Positions 8,081-11,385 of a stretch of 11,385 nucleotides of DNA are shown piece after piece. Source of the stretch: Pseudomonadota bacterium. GTDB taxonomy: Bacteria > Pseudomonadota > Gammaproteobacteria > Burkholderiales > Rhodocyclaceae. The position numbers and the translations under genes were made by a program. Numbering within the stretch: position 1 is the stretch's first letter; each line of letters opens with the position of its first letter. The DNA is taken from assembly GCA_021811225.1 (NCBI GenBank), contig JAJZPJ010000080.1:1-11385 (forward strand), given 5' to 3'. The notes under the pieces are model-generated. The model had not been told where the DNA came from. It made no database searches and was given only the letters and a program-made list of their open reading frames with translations.

Positions 8081-9835
8081 GTGTCTGCAAACCATCCGAG
8101 TCCAGGCCGGCGCTCGTCCGCGAAACTGCCGAGCAAGGCGCTGACCGGGATCATCGGTTTTGACGAGATCACTGGCGGCGGCCTGCCGCGCGGCCGCACC
8201 ACCCTGCTGGCGGGCGGACCCGGTTCCGGCAAGACCCTGCTGGCGCTGCAGTTCCTGGTTCATGGGGCGCAGGATTGCCAGGAGCCGGGCATCTTCGTCG
8301 CCTTCGAGGAGACCGCGAAGCGCATCGTGGCCAATGCCGACAGCTTCGGTTGGCGCCTCGCGGCCTTGCGCCGAAAGAAATTGTTCATCATGGATGCCCA
8401 GCCGATGCCCGAACTGGTTCAGGCGGGGGATTTCGATCTTAGCGGGATGCTGGCGGCGCTGGACGCCAAAATCAAGGAGATGGGGGCCAGGCGCATCGTG
8501 TTCGACGCCCTGGACATCGTGTTGGCGCTGCTGCCGGAGCCGGCGGCGATCAGACGGGAGGTCTACCGCCTGCACGAATGGTTGCTGGCGCGCGAACTGA
8601 CCGGCATCATCACCGTCAAGGCCGACGGCAACGATGCCGGCGCCGTCATCGGGCAGCTCTTCGGCTTCATGCAATTCATGGTGGATTGCGCCGTGATCCT
8701 GAGCCACTGCGTGCTCCTGGGGGTGTCGCATCGCAATCTGCGCGTGCTGAAGTATCGCGGCTCCAGCTTCGACGAGAACGAATCGCCGTTCCTGATCGGC
8801 AACAGCGGGCTGGAGGTCGCCGTCGCGCGCACGCCGGGCCGTGTCGATGCCAAGGTGAGCAAGGAGCGCGTCTCCAGCGGCGTGAAGCGGCTCGACACCA
8901 TGCTCGACGGCGGCTATTACCGCGGCGCCAGCGTGCTGATCACCGGCTTCTCCGGTACCGCCAAGACCACCTTGAGCGCCGCCTTCGCGGAGGCGGCCTG
9001 CCGGCGCGGCGAGCGCACCATGTTCGTCAGTTTCGATTCCGATTGCACCGAGGTGGTCCGCAACCTGGCTTCGGTCGGCATCCGTCTGAAGCCTTACGTG
9101 AACAGCGGTTGCCTGCGCATGATTTCGGCCCGCTCCATCGCCGGCAGCGCGGAGACCTATCTGGTGCGCATCAAGACGCTGGCGCAGGCGCACGGCGCCC
9201 GCTGTCTGGTGATCGATCCGGTATCGACCTGGTACAAGTCCGGCAACGACTTGAGCGCGCAAAGCGTCGCCGACCGCTTGATCGACTGGGCCAAGGGCGA
9301 AGGTCTCACGCTGGTATGCACCAGCCTGTCAGACGAGATGTCGAACCGGATGGAAAGCAACTCCCCGCTGCAAGTCTCGATGCTCGCCGACACCTGGATC
9401 CATCTCAACTATCTGGTGCAGGCGGGCGAGCGCAATCGCGGCCTGTCCATCGTCAAGTCCCGCGGCACCGCGCATTCGAACCAGGTGCGCGAACTGATCC
9501 TGAGCGACGCCGGGGTGACGCTGTCCGATACCTACACGGCCGGCGGCGAGGTATTGATGGGCACGCTGCGCTGGGAAAAGGAAAGCGCCGAGCGTGCCGT
9601 GCATGAGGCGGCCGAAGTCGTCACGAAGTTGAAGGGCGTCAAACTCGATGCCGAGGAAGCGGAGTTGGCGGCGCGCCTGAAGGCGCTGCAGGTGGAACTG
9701 GTGGCGAAACAGGTCGAGAAGGCGCTACTGGCCAGCGCCACGCAGAGCCGTAAGGGCGAATTGTCGCGCGGCCGCACCCGGATGCAGGAGTTACGCGGCG
9801 CCGATGCGGCGAAGCCGGGGCGGAAGAGCTCATGA
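8081..9835 (+). CDS. kaiC: KaiC-family double-domain ATPase
   Basis: KaiC proteins are RecA/DnaB-like ATPases that form double-ring hexamers and act with KaiB as timers or stress switches. From GTG 8081 this one has 584 residues (607 from GTG 8012). Domain CI has GIIGFDEITGGGLPRGR (23-39), Walker A GGPGSGKT (45-52), the catalytic pair EE at 76-77, Walker B RIVFDALD (138-145) and LRVLKYRGSSF (220-230). Domain CII has P-loop GFSGTAKTT (289-297) and Walker B CLVIDP (375-380). Where cyanobacterial KaiC CII has its two glutamates, this protein reads FDSD (318-321). The S431/T432 phosphosite aligns with S433 and M434, so autophosphorylation like the cyanobacterial clock is doubtful. Residues 498-584 form a charged, Ala/Glu/Lys-rich tail, probably a coiled coil. 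The stop overlaps kaiB as ATGA. Family certain; clock function unproven. Confidence 0.93.
   Translation: MSANHPSPGRRSSAKLPSKALTGIIGFDEITGGGLPRGRTTLLAGGPGSGKTLLALQFLVHGAQDCQEPGIFVAFEETAKRIVANADSFGWRLAALRRKKLFIMDAQPMPELVQAGDFDLSGMLAALDAKIKEMGARRIVFDALDIVLALLPEPAAIRREVYRLHEWLLARELTGIITVKADGNDAGAVIGQLFGFMQFMVDCAVILSHCVLLGVSHRNLRVLKYRGSSFDENESPFLIGNSGLEVAVARTPGRVDAKVSKERVSSGVKRLDTMLDGGYYRGASVLITGFSGTAKTTLSAAFAEAACRRGERTMFVSFDSDCTEVVRNLASVGIRLKPYVNSGCLRMISARSIAGSAETYLVRIKTLAQAHGARCLVIDPVSTWYKSGNDLSAQSVADRLIDWAKGEGLTLVCTSLSDEMSNRMESNSPLQVSMLADTWIHLNYLVQAGERNRGLSIVKSRGTAHSNQVRELILSDAGVTLSDTYTAGGEVLMGTLRWEKESAERAVHEAAEVVTKLKGVKLDAEEAELAARLKALQVELVAKQVEKALLASATQSRKGELSRGRTRMQELRGADAAKPGRKSS
9822..9828 (+). 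promoter_or_regulatory. kaiB ribosome binding site inside kaiC
   Basis: GGAAGAG, three bases before the kaiB ATG at 9832, lies in the last codons of kaiC. Together with the ATGA overlap it supports coupled translation of the two partner proteins. Confidence 0.5.
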
Positions 9836-10122
9836 GCCAGGCGGTGATGTTCAAGTTCCGGCTCTATGTCGCCGCCGATGCGCTGAACTCCGCGCAGGCG
9901 CTGGGCAACCTGACTGCGCTGTGCCGGAGGCACCTGCCGGATCGGCACGAAATCGAAATCATCGACGTGTTCCGGGAGCCCAAGCGCGCGCTGGCAGACG
10001 GCATTTTCATGACCCCGACGCTGGTCAAACTGGCGCCGGTCCCGAGCAGGACCATCGTCGGCACCTTGAGCCAGACGCAACTGGTAATGCAGGCCTTGGG
10101 GCTGGAAGCCCTCGCGCCATGA
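9832..10122 (+). CDS. kaiB: KaiB, partner of KaiC (thioredoxin-like fold)
   Basis: KaiB binds the CI ring of KaiC in its ADP-bound state and relays that state to output kinases or cyclases. This protein has 96 residues, close to the usual 90-110. It begins with the family pattern FRLYVAADALNSAQALGNL (9-27, compare LYVAGNTPNS in cyanobacteria). It continues with EIEIIDVFREPKRA (40-53), the conserved cis-proline stretch MTPTLVKLAPVPSRTIVG (60-77, compare ATPTLAKILPPP) and ends with LSQTQLVMQALGL. There is no membrane segment or signal peptide. The gene overlaps kaiC upstream and the PAS-GAF-GGDEF gene downstream by 4 bases each (ATGA), so all three are made from one message in close stoichiometry. 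Plain thioredoxin is excluded: there is no CxxC. Confidence 0.94.
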   Translation: MSQAVMFKFRLYVAADALNSAQALGNLTALCRRHLPDRHEIEIIDVFREPKRALADGIFMTPTLVKLAPVPSRTIVGTLSQTQLVMQALGLEALAP

Positions 10123-11385
10123 CGCCGAGACAGTCGCGCCCTCCGCGGGACGCGAACCAGGAGATGACCGCGCTGATCGCGACGCTGCACCGGACCGAGC
10201 GGCGCCTGGAGCAACTGACGGCGGGCGAGATCGATGCGGTGACGGATCGCGACGGCCAGACCTGGCTGTTGCGCCGCGCCCAGGAGCACTTGCGCCACAG
10301 CGAGGCGGCCAAACAGGCGGCCATCGTGAATGCGCTGCCGGCAAATATCGCCTTGCTCGATGCTCAGGGGCAGATCATCTCGGTGAATGCTGCGTGGCGG
10401 GGCTTTGCCGAGGCGAATGCCTGCCGATCCCCGGAATACGGGATAGGCCTCAACTATCTCGACGTTTGCGATCGCGCCCGAGGCCCCGATGCCGCCGGGG
10501 CAGAGCCGGTCGCCACGGGCATCCGTGCGGTGCTGAGCGGCGCAGCGCCGGGCTATTCGCTCGAATACGCCTGTCAATCGCCGACCGAACAGCGCTGGTT
10601 CCTGCTGACGGTGGCGCCGCTTTCTGACGAGCATCCGAATGGCGCCGTGGTCATGCACCTGAACATCACCGAGCGCAAGGAGACCCAAGACAGAATCGTG
10701 CAACTCAACCGCGTCTATGCAGTGCTGAGCGGCATCAATGCGCTGATCGTGCGCGTGCATGAACGCGACGAGCTGTTCACGGAGGCGTGCCGGATCGCGG
10801 TCGACACCGGTGGCTTTCGCATGTCGATGATCGCCATCGTCGATCGAAGCACGATGATGATCACCCCGGTCGCCTCGGCGGGCAAGGACGAGGAACTGAT
10901 GAGCGCCATCAAGGGCGTTCTGTCGTCGGCCGGGACTGCGCCCCACACCATGGTCGCGCGGGCGATCAGGGAGAAGAAGGGCGTCGTGTCCAACGATTCG
11001 CAAAATGACCCTCGGGTTTTGTTCGGCAAGGAATACGCCGAAGCGGGAGTCTGTTCGATGGCAATCCTGCCGCTGATCGTTTTTTCGGGCGAGGCGATAG
11101 GCGTGCTGGCGTTCTATGCCAGCGAGAGCGAGTTTTTCCATGACGAAGAAATGAAGCTGTTGTCTGAACTGGCCGGCGACGTTGCCTTCGCGATCGATCA
11201 CATCGAGAAGCAGGAGCGGCTCAACTATCTGGCCTACTACGACGTCCTCACCGGGCTGCCCAACCGCGCCCTGCTCTACGACCGCCTGGAGCAGGGGACG
11301 CGGGCGGCGCGCCGGAACGGGTGGCAGCTGGCGGTGCTGTTCGTCGATCTGGACAACTTCAAGGGGGTCAATGACACGCTCGGGC
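10119..11385 (+). CDS. PAS-GAF-GGDEF signalling protein (probable diguanylate cyclase), cut by window edge
   Basis: I translated this frame by hand, since it runs off the right edge; 422 residues are visible. It starts at ATG 10119, overlapping the kaiB stop as ATGA. An N-terminal helical region holds LTAGEIDAV (33-41) and LLRRAQEHLRHSE (50-62), a linker seen in PAS-type sensor proteins. A PAS domain runs from about 64 to 186, with ALLDAQGQIISVN (78-90) and closing with VVMHLNITERK (177-187). A GAF domain runs from about 200 to 362, with AILPLIVFSGEAIGVLAFYA (315-334). A GGDEF domain begins with YDVLTGLPNRALLYDRL (374-390) and VLFVDLDNFKGVNDTLG (406-422), including the first metal-binding aspartate D410. 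The GG(D/E)EF loop itself, the I-site and any EAL domain lie beyond the window. No membrane segments are seen, so it is cytoplasmic. It most likely makes (or, with an EAL domain, also degrades) c-di-GMP as the output of KaiB/KaiC. Confidence 0.92.
   Translation, partial: MTPRQSRPPRDANQEMTALIATLHRTERRLEQLTAGEIDAVTDRDGQTWLLRRAQEHLRHSEAAKQAAIVNALPANIALLDAQGQIISVNAAWRGFAEANACRSPEYGIGLNYLDVCDRARGPDAAGAEPVATGIRAVLSGAAPGYSLEYACQSPTEQRWFLLTVAPLSDEHPNGAVVMHLNITERKETQDRIVQLNRVYAVLSGINALIVRVHERDELFTEACRIAVDTGGFRMSMIAIVDRSTMMITPVASAGKDEELMSAIKGVLSSAGTAPHTMVARAIREKKGVVSNDSQNDPRVLFGKEYAEAGVCSMAILPLIVFSGEAIGVLAFYASESEFFHDEEMKLLSELAGDVAFAIDHIEKQERLNYLAYYDVLTGLPNRALLYDRLEQGTRAARRNGWQLAVLFVDLDNFKGVNDTLG

Noticed and set aside
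7868..9262. Minus-strand open frame of 464 codons opposite kaiC
   Set aside because: It is antisense to two P-loop ATPase domains; its product is His/Arg/Gln-rich with no domain.
9864..11201. Minus-strand open frame of 445 codons opposite kaiB and the GGDEF gene
   Set aside because: It is a long open frame by GC bias only. The plus strand encodes KaiB and PAS-GAF-GGDEF with conserved motifs throughout.

Overview
The window is a GC-rich, densely packed stretch of a proteobacterial chromosome. Protein styles suggest a betaproteobacterium: a classical RF3, a MacAB/TolC-type exporter, and a KaiBC pair linked to PAS/GAF/GGDEF signalling. The taxonomic placement is an inference from overall similarity, not from a marker gene. 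No tRNA, rRNA, CRISPR array, transposase or prophage gene was seen.

Layout: positions 1-5805 are all read from the minus strand. In transcription order they are an outer-membrane TolC-type channel (5805-4399), a MacA-like periplasmic adaptor (4402-3239), an ABC ATPase (3239-2526), a MacB-type permease (2529-1309), and then prfC for peptide chain release factor 3 (1268 to beyond position 1, C-terminus missing). The four exporter genes overlap by 4, 1 and 4 bases, so they form a translationally coupled operon for a complete tripartite efflux or secretion machine. prfC follows 40 bases later and has its own candidate -10 box.

Positions 5806-6065 are a divergent intergenic region. Its left part is a 68-bp palindromic repeat element (5802-5869) with perfect 11-bp terminal inverted repeats. 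The start codon of the TolC-type gene lies inside one arm of this repeat. Reading the gene further upstream adds 27 residues that are only translated repeat.

Positions 6066-11385 are all read from the plus strand: an MFS exporter (6066-7280), a stand-alone CheB-type methylesterase domain with no receiver (7293-7967), a double-domain KaiC-family ATPase (about 8081-9835), a KaiB (9832-10122), and a PAS-GAF-GGDEF protein (10119 to beyond the window end). kaiC, kaiB and the GGDEF gene are joined by two ATGA overlaps. There is no KaiA in the window.

The most interesting part is this second operon. It looks like a KaiBC-type timing or stress switch whose output is probably a c-di-GMP enzyme, with a CheB esterase encoded just upstream. 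The KaiC second ATPase domain has lost the paired glutamates and one of the two phosphorylation-site residues of the cyanobacterial clock protein. It also has a long charged helical tail. It is therefore more likely an ATP-driven switch than a phosphorylation clock.
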